The notes beneath the pieces are model-generated. The model had not been told where the DNA came from, ran no database searches, and was given only the letters and a program-made list of their open reading frames with translations. A stretch of DNA of 64,000 nucleotides, from contig CAXAMN010021396.1 in assembly GCA_963970005.1 (NCBI GenBank), positions 267,833 to 331,832 of the forward strand, given 5' to 3'. Made by a program: the position numbers and the translations under genes. Shown here piece by piece: positions 33,847 through 47,156 of the stretch (position 1 is its first letter; every line of letters begins with the position of its first letter). Source of the stretch: Durusdinium trenchii (taxonomy: Eukaryota; Sar; Dinophyceae; Suessiales; Symbiodiniaceae).

Positions 33847-33992
33847 GCGATGGGTTGGGCGTTGTGCGATGCATGCGTGCGCTGACTTGGGCGTTGAGCG
33901 ATACATGCGTACGCTGGCTTGGGCGTTGAGCGATGCATGTGTGCAATGTGTTGGGCGTTGTGCGATACACGTGTGCGATACATGTGTGCGAT
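33847..33992. repeat. Left subterminal tandem array, 32-bp unit
   Basis: Four full copies start at 33,847, 33,879, 33,911 and 33,943, with a partial fifth at 33,975. The core of each is TTGGGCGTTG followed by an (A/T)GCGAT word. Such arrays next to TIRs are typical transposase-binding sites; that role is inference. The frames crossing the array on either strand are repeats, not genes. Confidence 0.8.
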
Positions 33993-33994
33993 CA

Positions 33995-34650
33995 CTTTGT
34001 ATGGCAAAACACTGCCAAACACAAGTCAGAGTCACGACTCATGACACTCATGAAGACTTAAACTTAAAGTCCAGATTCCAGATTGATATATCCAGAGTCA
34101 TTGGAACTGACTTGACATATGATTGAAACTTTAGAGTTTAGAATTCTAGAATCTAGAATCCAAAAACCGAATCAGACTTAAAGCCAGGCAAGCAAATGCA
34201 TTGCTGACAACTCGCCCCAGAGCAAGTTGCAGAAGTTATGCTCAGAAGTCAGAAGTGCAACAGTCGAATACAATGTGACATCATATGTGCACACTTCGAC
34301 AACGTGACAACAACAAAACACGCCACTAATGTCAAACAAACTTTAGCAATGGCCGTTTTGCAGATTAAGTCTACTGTTAAGTAAGTTTTGTTGTTGTAGG
34401 TAGCATATAGTTACATAGTTTTAAGTTTTAATTACACTTGAACTGTAGCTATCACGAATTGATCATTGTTCAGCCCTGGGGCCTAGATTCTAGATTCTAG
34501 ATTGGATTGATTAGTCTAATGAATCTAACCTAATCTGGACTAAAACTACCACATCACATAGTGTTATAAATTGTGACTAGCCAGAAGGTCAAGGTTCATC
34601 TTCAATTTCATCTAATCAGATTCGATTCAATGCAGTGAATCGTAAATTTG
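33995..34650. other. Left flank of the element's first gene
   Basis: AT-rich, no ORF. Contains direct and inverted TCTAGA-type words (near 34,140 and 34,484) and presumably the promoter of the 34,654 gene; no motif is assigned. Confidence 0.35.
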
Positions 34651-34653
34651 TCC

Positions 34654-35605
34654 ATGGCGAGCGAACTGGCGGCTATACTGCAGCGTGTGTCCCATGAAGA
34701 GTCCGGCGACCCTGCTCCTCATGGACGTGGATATCGCCCTATCAAGAGACACGTTTTCCTCAAGAAATGTCCGGTTTCCCAGTTCCGGGTTTCAGTGGGA
34801 AGCTGGTGGATTGAGAGTTCAGAGTTGGAAAGAGTCTGGGTGCGATTATGATTATTTATGATTTGATTCATGATTCAAGATTGATGCAAATCTAGAGACT
34901 CGAAGCCATTGTAACTTGAAGGCTTGAAGGTCACTGGTCATAGATTGTGCGCATACATTTGCAGCCATTAAGTTTCAATTCTAAAGGTTTCAGTGCTACA
35001 AGTCAGAGATGCACATGACACCGCGACGACTCACTGGGCAGCCGGCTCCGGGCAATCCAATGAAATACATGTTTGTGGATGCGCCGACACCACCACAAGT
35101 TCAACGACGGAGAGAAGCCATTCTAGCTGCTGGAGAAAAGCTTGAAACGCTACCAGTTGATGATCAACCTGGTTCAATCAATTGGGGCAAAAAGGTTCTG
35201 GTTGACGGGGCAAATCCATCGCCAGTGTGGACTCCATCTCCGGTGAAGAGAAGCTGGGCTAACATGTACCAATTCCCTGATCCCTCACCATTGCAGGGAA
35301 AGCATGCTACGTCGCACCATGAGAAAGCACAAAGCCCTTCACCTGGATGTGACTCTCACAATGAACCTGATGGTGGCAATGAACCTATGACACCAAAGAA
35401 CCAATCAGGTACGAGTTCAGCACGCTTGGCTCAGTCAACGCCAATGCAACCCAAAACCAAAGCTTTGAGGCAGGTGATGAAAACACCGCCAATGACCAAA
35501 CCGCGGCCTTTGAGTACCAATGCTCCTGTCAAGCAGCGTCAGCGCCGTGAAGCTAGGTTCGACTTGAAGGCAAAGTCTGTCATTGTGGTTGAGGATAGCG
35601 ACTAG
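34654..35605 (+). CDS. Element gene 1: small basic Pro-rich protein (unrecognised)
   Basis: Two exons are proposed. Exon 1 begins at ATG 34,654 (MASELAAILQRVSHEESGDP) and ends near 34,790, where ttccgg|gtttca may be the donor. Exon 2 starts after tacaagtcag (about 35,007) and is open to TAG at 35,605, ending KSVIVVEDSD. The protein is rich in Pro, Lys, Arg and Thr (PMTKPRPLSTNAPVKQRQRR) and probably largely disordered. It is the first gene inside the left terminus. I do not recognise a family; a nucleic-acid-binding role is only suggested by charge. Exon 2 alone is nearly 200 codons without a stop, which is unusual in this AT-rich DNA. Confidence 0.5.
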
Positions 35606-36240
35606 GAGATCTAGTGAGACAGTGAGACGGTGGGTTATCTAGGATCTAGACTCTAGACAATGAATGCCGAGCATTGATCATTTGAAATTTGAAACTGAGT
35701 CAGGTGAGGTTAGTGACGTTAGTTAGTTGATTAGGTTAGGCTACAGACCTTGCACACAGGCTGGGCCATGTATTTGTACCATTTGTTTTTCAAATTCCAA
35801 AACTGATTCAATTGACTTGTGACTTGATGTGTTTTTATTGTTGATGTTCGTGGTCTATTTGCCATGCAACATTTGTGGTCCAGTCTAGGCTGTGCTCACG
35901 GTTGATTCATCTGTCAAGCATGATTACTATCATGCATGTGGGAGGCAGATCGCAAGTGGAAAACAAATGCTTCTTTACTCACGGTGGCAGTGGAAAGTAG
36001 TTTTAGGTCGAGTCAATTAGCTGACGCCCCCCTCTGAACCGGATTTGCCAACACTGCAAATATTTTCTTTTTGCTCTTGACTCTTGACTTCTAAGTTTTG
36101 CTGGGGTGGGGAGATATCCTTTGTGAATGTGTGAATCGCTTATTCATTGTTGCTGCCTAGGGGCACAACAAAAGGGCTTTGAATCTGATATCTGATCTGA
36201 TCTGATTTCCGCTGATGGTTTCCTCCTGACTCCTCACCAA
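35606..36240. other. Spacer after element gene 1
   Basis: AT-rich, no coding signal. Likely holds the 3' end of gene 1 and the start region of the next gene. Confidence 0.35.
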
Positions 36241-36241
36241 G

Positions 36242-39200
36242 GTCGAAGCATCATCAACTCACAGAAAGCTGCTGAGAGGAATTTGAGCACACTCAGGACT
36301 GGGTGGACATTGGAGAAATGGTACAGCAAGTCATATACTTCAATGAGCAGTCACGCAATGCTTGATATTCTCATTCTCTGACCTCTTGTAGATATTAGTA
36401 TTACTTAAATTAAATTACTATAAAATTAATATAAATACTTACTATATATTATATATATATATATTTGTTTTAGAATAAATATAAATATTGGGTTTTGCAT
36501 GCTGAGGTTTGGTTCAATGCGATTGACAGTTTTTGTGTTTTGTTGAATCGAAGATTGATCGTGATGTGCTTAAAAGACAGAAATGCACAGCCGCAAAATC
36601 ATGTCTTCTTCAACATTTCCTTGATTTTCACTTGTCTGTGGCAGGGGCATTGCGCATGAGTTTGCAGAGAAACATTCAGTTCGACGATCTGATTGCAGCT
36701 TTAGCACCTTCTGGGGCAAGGACTAGGACGAGGACCACTGGGAAGTGCAAGACAGGTGTGAGAGGGCGTGGCAAATACAAGTGTTGGACACACACTGCGT
36801 TACTAAGAGCATCGTGCCTAGGCAAGCTCTGTGTAAGTGTTGGGTTAGCCTTTTTGTAAGTAATTAATTTATGTAGCTGGCGCATCTTTCATATCATAAA
36901 TCATGAATCATAACATATATATTATTTGCGCTGCACTGAATTGAATGTTACCGTGTGTGATTTGTTGATGACTTGCTCTGACAATTTGATGTTAGAGTCT
37001 ATGAATTTTGTTGTGTTGTCGTTCAATCAAGCCATTATGCTGTTGGCTTGTTGCTTCAGATGATTTCGGTTTCTTTATCCTAGTTTGTTGTGATTTTCAG
37101 ACTGTGAATTATTCTGAGGCTCGGCAATGCTATTGTACTCAGCGCTATTCGTTCACACCATGGGCAGGCTATGCAGTATCGAATCTCACAGCGGCAGAAG
37201 AAGTCACCAACTATGTTTAGTCTTAATTCACTAGCATTCTGGTTGAATGCTTGCACGACTCACATTTCCAAAGCAACTAGGTTCAAGGAGAGACTTATGT
37301 AGTGGAGTTGGAATACATTGCAGACTTGGACGTACAGTCAACACACTGTTGTGTCACGTCGTTTCATTCACATTGTCTCTTGGGTCTACTAAGTCTACTA
37401 CTTGCTTCTGCTTGTGTTTACAAATCAGTGGAGTTGAGGTATCAAAGAAAATCAGATCAACAAGATCAATTTCCAATTTCAATTGTATAGTATACTCATA
37501 CCCCAAGATTGGAACCTGTTCTATTGCCCCTATTCTGTGCTTCATTGTTGACTGTCATTCGGTCCTGTCTTCTTTGTGCATCCATTTGAGGTGAGAGCAT
37601 CCATTTGTGAGCTTTTCTCCAAATGCGCTGAGACTGCCTGCAAGACGTGTCAATCGGCACCTTGCCTTGCTTACTTCAATTCAGTTGGTGATGGTGGGTA
37701 CTAGCTTGAGTTTATTTATTGATATTTGATATGGTGTTTTCTGTACTAATGAAGGAAGCCGCATGAATTGAATCACAAAATCTTGTGCAGTCTTCTGTCT
37801 TCAGACTCTTATCAATTGAATGATGTGAGCCCAGTTCTTGCATTGGTTGGACTGAGGCGAGTCCATTTATGACATCTCTCAGCCTGGAGTTTGACACATC
37901 CTCGTTTAAAACGAGGGTCAGACAAGGAATGATCGAAGCAGATGCCAAGTACCATGTTTTGGCCATTTGTAAGCACTTATGACATGTAGCACAAAAGACT
38001 CACTGACAATGACGACACACCTGCATAGCTGTTGAGCTCCTTCAAGTTGTTGAACTTGCAAGTTCATCATAAAGGGCCATATGTTGGGCACAAGCTGAGT
38101 CTCGAGTTGAGTTTAAGACTCCATATACAATTCAGGAACCCAACGTGTTTTGTAACGGCTTGCATGTTCATTTGATGTCAAGTTCGAACTTGGTTCATCA
38201 TAATTTTTTAATGTTATATGACGTTTCGTCATGCGACCACTTGACAGATCCAACGTGGAGAACTTCTTGTTCAATGGGCTGAAGGAAATGATCATTTGGA
38301 GCGCCTTGAAGTTCAATTCAATCAATGGGTGTTCACTCAAGTTCACATTCACTAAGTATGTGTCCACTTGCTTCAAAGATACCATTGAGTTTTGAGTTTT
38401 GAGTCAGCAAAAAAAACTGAACTTCTGGCTTAAAGCTACTCGAAGTCGATTACAACTTACAACTACTACAACTTAGCTTTAGTGCCCTGCACCATTTTAT
38501 CTGTAGTGTGACACTATCCAATATGTCCAATGTGAAGCGTGCAGAGTAGTAATGTATATTGATATGCTTATTCAATGATGATGATGATGATGATGAATGA
38601 TGATAATATTGAGGAGATTGCTTAGGAACTGTTCAGGATAAGAGGATAAGACCATTCATCTTCACTGGCCTCAGGCAAACATCCATGCCGCTACGTCCTA
38701 TCATTTTGGAAAAAGAAGATGCAGAGTCTCTTTGGGAGGGAATGAAGAGAGCCCATCCAGTGGACATTTTCAGAACCTTGCTTATATAGAGTTTGCTCAT
38801 ATTTTGTTTTGTTGAAATTTGCAGGTTGTAGCATGGTGTAGGTAGAGTTCATGTCAATGATTTTGGGATTGCAATTGGCCTTGACAGCTATGTGTTTCAG
38901 ATGACACTGGCGTTTTGGAACGACTTGAGGTACACCAGCCAATCTAAAGTCAGAACGTGAAAGTTACAAGAGTAGTGAGGGTACTCAATGGTAGCTACAA
39001 GTTTCAGTTGAATTCATTCTTGACTTGAGGCTGGTCTACATGCTCAAAGGTTTTCCTCATCAGACTCATGTCGGACAAGGGCTCAGCGAATTTGAAGTTG
39101 TCTCGACAAGGAATTCTACCACTCTGTCCGCAGAACACGTTGCTCTTTCATAAGTACTGTGACCAGCACCTTGACTATCAGATCATCTTATTTTATATTA

Positions 39201-42200
39201 TAGATCTATTCAAAAATTAACACAGAAATTGATTAATGATATGGTATGATACACAATGGTCATTTATCAATGACTGAATGGTGAATGTATTGCACTGTGA
39301 GTGGCATGTTGGCTTTGCATGAAGACGGTCAAACAATTTCATGGCTGATGGTCTTTACTTTTTTTATTGGTATATAATGGAGTATGGAGAGTATTCAATT
39401 TGAACCTGGTAACCTAAGCAAACCTTCTTGGTAAACCTTGCTCAGGAGTCATTGGATCATGATGCGGTTTCAAAGTCTAAAGCTCTACAGCTATTATTGT
39501 AGATTCATAGATTATAACAAATTATAGACTCGATATTGAACTAAATTGAAACTACTAGAAGAAGGTGGCTCGCAGCCGAGGCACACGTTGAACAATGCAA
39601 CTGAACTGCTCTGGCGTGGTATGCAAACATTGTCTCCAATGCAGCTTGGAAAACAAAACATCTACAAGTGCTGGGTAGGCTTTGACTCTGACTCAAGCAT
39701 AAATGTGTCAATGTGTCATGTTCAAGAATTCAAGAAGGTTGAGACATTATAGTTAGGCTTAAGAATCAAGAATCTGAATCTAGATAGAATCTAGGAATCT
39801 ATGAAGTATATATACAAATAAGTTAGCTATTTGCAAAGGATTCATTCAGGGCCACTGACTGTCCAAGACTATGTCAATATTTAGCAAAGTCTCTCCTACG
39901 ATCTAGATTGTCTAGATTGTTGGATATTCTTCTTGTAACTTGAAACTGTAACAGTCACACAATCATTGTGCTAGGTCATTGAAGCATCTACTGTTGACTC
40001 TCTTGACCCTTTACCTGACCAGGTTCTATACTGCTGGATTCCTATCAACCGGATCCAACTACTTTCATTTGCTTCAGCACGCTGAGTCCTGGATTATGTC
40101 AGAAGGCACTGTCCGGGTGGTGTATGGAAAGTGCCTTGGCTTTGGCTATGACTATGACTATGACACATCTAGCGTTCGGTTGGGGGTACATTCTCTCTTA
40201 TGTAGCTTATGTATTTGTTCTGCTTTGTGTTGCTTTTGGGCTCCAATTTAAGATTCAAGTTGTATCAAGTTATACTAGGTATTATCATCAATTACCAGAC
40301 AGGTCCTAAGTCACAGTTACAACAGCAATCAACAACAACAACAACAACACGCAGAGTCACGAGTCACAAGTCAGGTAAGGACTCGAAACTAAAACGCCCG
40401 CATCATGTTCTTTGCAGCAACATGTATTGTTGGAACCGTTCCGAGTGGCTGATTTGATTTAGCCTAAACTAAACTCTAAAGTAACTCAACGATGTAACTA
40501 GATTCTAGATTCTAGATTGGATATTTGAAATTGAATTTGTGGTTTGGAATGCTCAGCACTCAACAAGTCACCGAGATTACATCAGCAGCTTCTCAGGCCT
40601 GATCCTGAAGTTCAAGCAGCCAATCGATTGGTTGTTGCTTTAGCAATCGGTGATCCAACTGATGGCAGTGAGTCCAGCAGAAGGTGGTCTCTAGCAAATG
40701 AGCTTTTGAAGGTGGATAATGGACCTTGGTTTGACCCACACAAAATCACGCATTATTGCGGTGGTGCATTTTGCTGCCGGGGAGGATTGAAGGAGACAAG
40801 ACTAAAGATCTGGTCATGTGTTCTGGCCACTTGACAGAAGTTCAAAGAAGGCAATGTGACACTGTTAGACTGTCGCGAGTTGACTCACGATACTCTCATG
40901 TTCACTACTTTTGACTTCATGTAGCACTGTGTTTGTTTGCAGCGAGCATGAAGGTAAGTAAGTAAGAAGGAAGGAGAAAAACCTATAAAACTATACAAGC
41001 ACTTGTTTTTGGGTGGAAAGTGAAAAAGGATTCATTGTTTTCATACTAAACTTATACTTATACTATACTATACTGGGTTGTTGGGAAACTATATCAATCC
41101 CAGCTTGCGTGAAATCTCGATAAGCAACTGTGAAATTGAACCACTGCACTGATGAGGCATTTGTATTCGGAGTGAAGGCATCAATTCCTGCTGTCAGTCG
41201 CTGGACCAAATGCGGTGCTTCTGCAAGGTACTTTCTGTGCTAGTCTTAGCTTTTATTTGATCAGCTTCAGCTGTCTTTCAACAGAAGCGCCTAAAAGATG
41301 GACGTTCAATACTCCGAGAGACAGTAAGTTAATCTGGAATCTAAATTCTAATTTTAAACCGAGTAGACTTGAACATAACTCCAAACAGAGTTCAGTCTGA
41401 GCGACTTGATCATTCAATGATAGATTTTTCTTGCTGTGTTGTTACCTGTCACAACTCAAAGTGACATAAACATCATTAACACAGTAACACAACCTAAAGC
41501 CATGGGCCATTGTCAGAGTCAAATTGTCAACTTGTGTACTAAGACTCAGACTAAAACTAAAACTTAAAACTGACTACATCATGTATTGTTGTTGTCTTCC
41601 AAGGACTGCTATGTCCTACCACAACATTCTCAATCATGCCTTTTGCAGATTGCATGGATGTGCCCAACTGAAGACTTTGGAGCAACAGTTCAACCAAAGC
41701 GATGAAGTATTGCCTACTTCCGCGTTTCTCCAGCAGCTTGGGTCTACTGAGCTCTATCACAAAGAGCTCAGGGTTAAGTCGTTCAAGACCTACCAGTGGC
41801 TTCTAGCTCAAGATTCCTGGTTTAGACTTTTCCTGTGCGTGTCAATTATCAGACCTTTCGAGCGGATGATGCATCTATTTATGGCTTGGCAACGTGACGA
41901 CGCCTTTCTGTCACCAACTCCACCACTTGTCCAAATGTGCCGAGTAGATGACTCTCCTTGTATGGAAGCGATCAAAGAACTTCATGGTTTAATGACTTCA
42001 GGCTGTTTCAAAGCTCACACAGTGACATTGCATCAACTGGCACAACGTGGCTTAGCCCATTTAGAAGATTGCTATGCTAGATTCATTCATAGTTCATAGT
42101 CAAAAGTTACGGCAGGTTGTCTCTAGCCTCAGTTTGTTTGTTCCTAAGTTGTATACTTCATACTGTGGACCTTGATCTGTCACAACAATCCCATGTATGG

Positions 42201-43330
42201 TTGGCTTGTGTAGGTAAATGTCATATCCACATAGTTACTGCTAAGTTGTCCTGAAGTGTTTCCAATAGTGGTTAGACTTGACTTGATTGATCATTGATAA
42301 TCAAAACATAATGCTACAATCAAGTCTAGGCCTTGGTTGCAAATTGCAATTCAGTTGTAGGCTGGAAATATGAATCAACTTTATTCTTGTTTCCCCACAA
42401 GTAGAGTGCAGAACAACCATCAAGCAAGCACAAACAACAAATTTCAGGTGGTCTTCCCATGTGTAGTATATAGTATATATGTACACACACCAGTGAGATT
42501 GATTATTATTTGCTTTACTAAACTCATGTGTCATGAGTAGTTTTTCCGACAGTTAGGTTTTGGGAGGCATCACAAAGTACCAGCGCAGTTTATGGAGCTT
42601 GCGTTTTGGATGTGCGTGAACGCAGTGGGGCAAATCTGTCGGAGGTTCATCAAGCCATACTCAATGCCTCCTCTATGCTTGGGACGCATTTGTGATGACA
42701 GGGAACATGCCTCTGAAAAGGCCAAGCTGGCCTCCTGGTATGTTGGCCTTCCAGATTGTTGTCAAAGCAGGACCTTTTGCAAACCGCTGCTGGCCTTGAC
42801 TTCCAATCCAAAAGAGCTTTGCCCAGGTGGACGACTGTTTGGTGTTTTGATGGCTGCCATGAGGAGCAAGAACACCAATATCCAACTTGAGGACAACTTC
42901 GCGCGTGCCCAATCCGCCAAGGTTAGCACAAGAGGACGAGAAGACCACTCTACAATGCTTGCTGCCAAACACCTGTTGGCAGAAATCAAGGTCCTTCATG
43001 TAAAGGATGTCTTGCGACAAGCTGAGCAACAATACAGCAGCGCAGTCCAAGCAGAACCTTTGTTGGAAGAACCTTCGCGCAGTGGCAACCAGCATACTTT
43101 GGCTGACAGCAATGCTACACAGAAGGGCACATTGGCTCAAGATTGTATCAGTTGCATTTTGCTGATCCCCCACACTTTGGGCTTAACTTACATTTTATCT
43201 ATTTTTCAGATGTTTTCATAATACACAAACTGTGAATTTCAAGATCATTCTTCGTCACTGTAGCTTAAAGGCTTCTGTGAGTGATGAGATGCTGATTGAG
43301 TTGGAACTTCTGAAGAAGCTCCTACAGTAG
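36242..43330 (+). CDS. Element gene(s) 2: unrecognised intron-rich protein with a Cys/His cluster
   Basis: Candidate exons are about 36,242-36,370 (INSQKAAERNLSTLRTGWTL), 36,647-36,780, 37,100-37,220, 40,540-40,830, 41,271-41,330, 41,649-42,098, 42,592-43,150 and a final exon 43,271-43,330 ending ELLKKLLQ-stop. The 40.5-kb exon has a Cys/His cluster HYCGGAFCCRGG after NGPWFDPHK. The 41.6-kb exon holds a long helical region with FMAWQRDD, and the 42.6-kb exon includes RGREDHSTMLAAKHLLAEIK. Exons before and after the 3.3-kb gap (37.2-40.5) may belong to different genes. I do not recognise a family. As the largest unassigned coding block with a possible zinc site it is a reasonable transposase candidate, but this is inference. 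Confidence 0.4.
37221..40540. other. Long AT-rich stretch inside the giant element without clear exons
   Basis: About 3.3 kb with only weak candidate exons (39,546-39,680 and 40,030-40,140). A (GAT)n tract lies near 38,576. It could be a long intron, an intergenic regulatory region, or a decayed gene. Confidence 0.4.
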
Positions 43331-43537
43331 AGTCATTTATTTTAGAGTCTAGAGTACAGTATGAAATGAATGAAACTAACTTTTGTTCTTGCTCACTATA
43401 TAAAAGGACAAACAATATACTGTAACTGTAAAAGAAATCATTGTTTTCACTAGCTTTGTCAAGTTCAACAGTGCAAACACATACCAGTCTCAGGCAAGAA
43501 ACGAATCAATGGCTACATCTTGTATTGGACAACAGCA

Positions 43538-46500
43538 ATGTCTAAGAGAACCATTCTTCCCGGTGAATCACAAGACCAATGTCGAAAGCGGATCATGCAG
43601 GAATGCCATCGCATGTGGTCATCACAAACTGAAGAAGCTGCATTGATTCGTCGTGAGTATTCACAGCTTGCAAAAGAAAAGAACAAACACTATCAGCTGG
43701 TGGAAGCCCACGACACATCATTTGATGCTGTTTCAACTTCAATGGATTCTGCAAATGAGATGTCCTCTTCTGTAGAGGTGCAAAGCAAACCCATATACTT
43801 GCCTACCATCAAAGTTTGGAGGGGCAATGGGGCCATGAGCATTGGTGATTCTCAGTTTGGAATTTCCAAGGAGATTGTCGAAGCTGAATCTGAAAAGGAT
43901 GGATTTGTTTCAGGCGGAAGTCGTGCTTGGAAAGAACGAGCTGGTGGAACTGTATGTGGGAATGATGAGTTCAGAGTGCCAATGAAACTTTCGTGCTTTG
44001 AGGAGTTCGGCTTTTGCTGGCGCACTGTGAGCAACAAAGATTTGTACACCCGGCTGGAGAAACATTTGATGCGGTTTGTTCAAGAGCATAGAAAGAAGTT
44101 CTTGCACAAGAAGAAGAACCTCGGACCCAACGCAAATGTCAATCAACCAGTACTACTTGCTTGGGACAGGTTCTTTGGCTGCTTCAATGTAGTTTCAAGT
44201 TTTACTATAAGTCTTTTAAAGTCTTCATTGTGTTAACTGTTAACTATAACGCTTCACAAGTCTTCTCTATTGATTTAACTTGAAATTTGAGTTTCTGAAT
44301 GTCTGAGTATTTGCTAGCTAGTGAAGTAACTAACTGATCTCTTGTTGAGTCTTGAATCTTGCTATTTATCAAACTTCAGTCTGTTTGCTCAGTTAATTAG
44401 AGATATATACAAAGATCGATTTGAAATGCTGGAAGCATTGGCCTTGTATATACAATATATGCTATACTGTATATATATTTAAATATATATTTTTTTAAAT
44501 ATCAATATTAATATATATATATAGAAATGGCTTGACAGTCAGTCAAAGGATGCCCATTAATCATTATAGTTTAAGGTTCAATTAAGATGCGCATTACCAA
44601 CTATCAAGCTGCTTGGCTAAGGTCTGAATATCATGCCTGGGTCTTGTCAGCTTGCTCCTTTTCACCCTACACTGCAGACTGGTGGGAGTGTGCTTTGGAC
44701 ATCAACGATCACCTGGCAATTGCATCGCCAAAGTGGAAGAACGGAGTTCATCCTGCAGTAGTTACCCACAAAGAGCTGGCAAGGAATGTGTCAAACATTG
44801 CTTCTGCTTCCGCAAGCGATTGGTCTTGGAAGCTGTACTACGACTACAAGGCTAAGTTTGTACTCCGCGCACAGTTCTTTTTCACGCTTGTTCAGAAGCT
44901 CTTTCATCAGTCATCAGTGTCAGGCATTTACTAATACAATGTCCCACAAAGCAATCAATACTATGCGCTTGAATATAGTATAGCCTTGAACTTGGAAGCC
45001 TCTTTTGGTCGCATACTCTACATTGAGTAGGACTACATTTATGTGGAATCTAGAATCAAGAGTCTAGACTGTAGACTGCATTTAACTTTATACTACATTG
45101 ATTATTCAGAAACTAATCATATACTGAGTAGATTCAGAGATGAACCGAAAAGACTCCAACTTGCAATAGACATAGTACCATTAATCATTACATTGAACTG
45201 TCTTCAAAATCAAAGTGAAAGCTTGATGATGCCTTGCACAGGTGGACGAAAACCAGATCGACAAAATATACTTTGAGATCAGCCCTGATACATCTTCCTG
45301 GGAGGAAGTTGGCGCAATTGAGCACTTGCAAGACAGCTCTGATGAAGAGGCTGAAATAGTCACCATGACATCAGCCCTGCTGCAAGTGACAGGTTCTGGT
45401 TCCAAAGAAACCGACAAGAAGAAATCTAAAGTGGTTGTTGGGCAACGACGAACACGAGCAGGCACACGCAATGCTGATGAAAGTAGCTGTTGCTTTTGCT
45501 ACGCAAATAGTTTCATATAATAACAATGAGTGTCTTGTTCTTTAAGCACTGATACAAAACTATGATCAACAATCAACAAGATTGTAGTTTCTAATGACAT
45601 CATAATACATCATATAAGGCTTTTTGTATACACCCTGTCATTCAGGCACACGCGTTGACAACAGCAGCAATGCAGTTGAGCATGATGAGGCTGGAGAGGA
45701 TGGTGCAGAAGATTTGGATGAGGTTCATGATACTGAACTACAGCGGACTTGGGAAGCTGCACACGAAGCAGACACCTGGATAAACAATCATATCATATGA
45801 CTTATGACCCACAACAAATGATTACCTCAAGTTAATGCAACATAAAAATATAAGTATATACCATCATAATATATGATTGAGATTTCATCAAACACTGTTC
45901 ATGAGTAGTTATGCCTAAGGATATGGATTGCAACAAGTTTGATCAAATCATTAATGTTTGTATATAGTATATATATTTTGCTTTCGCAAGGAATGTGGCC
46001 GACCTACTTTGCGAGAAGCAATTCCACCACAACCAACGTCAAAGTCAAAGTCAAGACCATCATCTTCATCATCTTCGAAACAGCCTGCATCGACAAGCTG
46101 TTCGAGGGCTGAACTAGCTGTAGGTGGACTACGTATTGATGACGCAGGCAGAGTTTACAAAGAGGGAAAGGCAGCACCACTAGGATGGGGTTGTGAACTG
46201 AGTTTTTTTTTGCTTTACTTTACTGATTTTTTGTTGGTGAGCTCAGACCTGACTTAGACAATTCTAATTTAATTCAATCGAATTAAGACTTAGGCATTTC
46301 AATTTCACAAACACTGGATGGAGGACGTATCACACAATTCAAGATAGGCACAGCTCAGCATTCAGTGTCGTTCAATTGCTACAATCATTCCAAATGCAGA
46401 GCGGTTCGTCTCATGAAAAAGCTGCCTGATGACTTCCAGGTCAGGACTGCTTCAGTTTCAATTTTCAATTTCAGTTTCATTGGTAGTTTTGGGCTTCCGC

Positions 46501-46634
46501 TTTGTCATTTTGTCATAGTTTTATATGTATTCAAATGTTTGTTCAAGGGGGATGCACTTCGATGGTTTGCTTTGGGGCTTGAGCACTCCAATCGCGCAGA
46601 TGCTGCAAAACATTTGCAGAGGTGTTCTTCTTAG
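43538..46634 (+). CDS. Element gene 3: unrecognised intron-rich protein
   Basis: ATG 43,538 opens MSKRTILPGESQDQCRKRIM in a first exon of about 650 bases; further exons lie at about 44,587-44,905, 45,240-45,460, 45,650-45,780, 45,985-46,190, 46,395-46,440 and 46,541-46,634 (ends AAKHLQRCSS-stop). The N-terminus (W-S-S-Q-T-E-E-A...YSQLAKEK) loosely resembles an HMG-box-like helix, but I would not assign it. Later parts contain WRGNGAMSIGDSQFGISKEI, a Trp/Tyr-rich segment (SPYTADWWECALDINDHLAI) and an acidic/basic linker. Exons of this length in AT-rich DNA with phase-compatible joins argue for a functional gene. It ends about 0.5 kb before gene 4, with a hairpin between. Confidence 0.45.
44455..44525. 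repeat. AT/TA low-complexity tract
   Basis: Long TATATA and TTTAAATATAT runs inside an intron of element gene 3. Comparable tracts occur at about 36,410-36,470 and 53,398-53,430. Confidence 0.6.
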
Positions 46635-46930
46635 GATTTCTTTGATTAATTATGATTATGTTCTTTGCACTTCAAATTTCAAACAAATATAAATAAATGA
46701 ACATTGACATGTTGCATTTGTTGTAATTTGTAATTAATACATATCATGAATTGTGTGAACATACATGTGGCTCAGGTTTGATCTGCTTGTGATGAGGCAG
46801 CCGAGCTAGATTGTGTGATCCTAGAGGTGGAAAAAATGCACAGCCAATGAGGAAGGAATTGTTCAATGTCCTGTACGTGATTGCACTGGACTGTACATGT
46901 GGAGTGTACGCACTGTATGTACACATGGAA

Positions 46931-47026
46931 TGTACACACTTTTGTTAGCAAAAACCTTAAAATTTGCTAACAAAACCTTAAAATTTGCTAACAAAACCTC
47001 AATATTTGCTAACAAAAGTGTGTACA
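46931..47026. repeat. Perfect 22-bp inverted repeat enclosing a 21-bp tandem repeat
   Basis: The arms at 46,931-46,952 and 47,005-47,026 are exact reverse complements. Between and overlapping them, TTTGCTAACAAAACC-type units start at 46,963, 46,984 and 47,005. The flanks carry several GTACA/TGTAC words. It lies in the spacer between element genes 3 and 4, suggesting a regulatory site or a nested foldback insertion. Confidence 0.75.
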
Positions 47027-47156
47027 CTCAGTGTGTACACAGAGGGTTTACAGTGGACACTGAACATGTACACTGTATGAGTGCATTCATTGATATGCAC
47101 ACTATTGGCTCAGCAACATTTTGTTGTGAGAATCCCTGCTGTACTACTCGTGAATC

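Noticed and set aside
33799-34035. Minus-strand ORF of repeated HASLNAQ/CIAQRPTH-like units across the left subterminal array
   Set aside because: It is a translation of the 32-bp tandem repeat; all frames across such an array look repetitive. No start context or splice signals.
46945-47025. Tandem TTGCTAACAAAACC units as a CRISPR-like array
   Set aside because: Three units of 21 bases without unique spacers, within a larger hairpin in a eukaryotic intergenic region.
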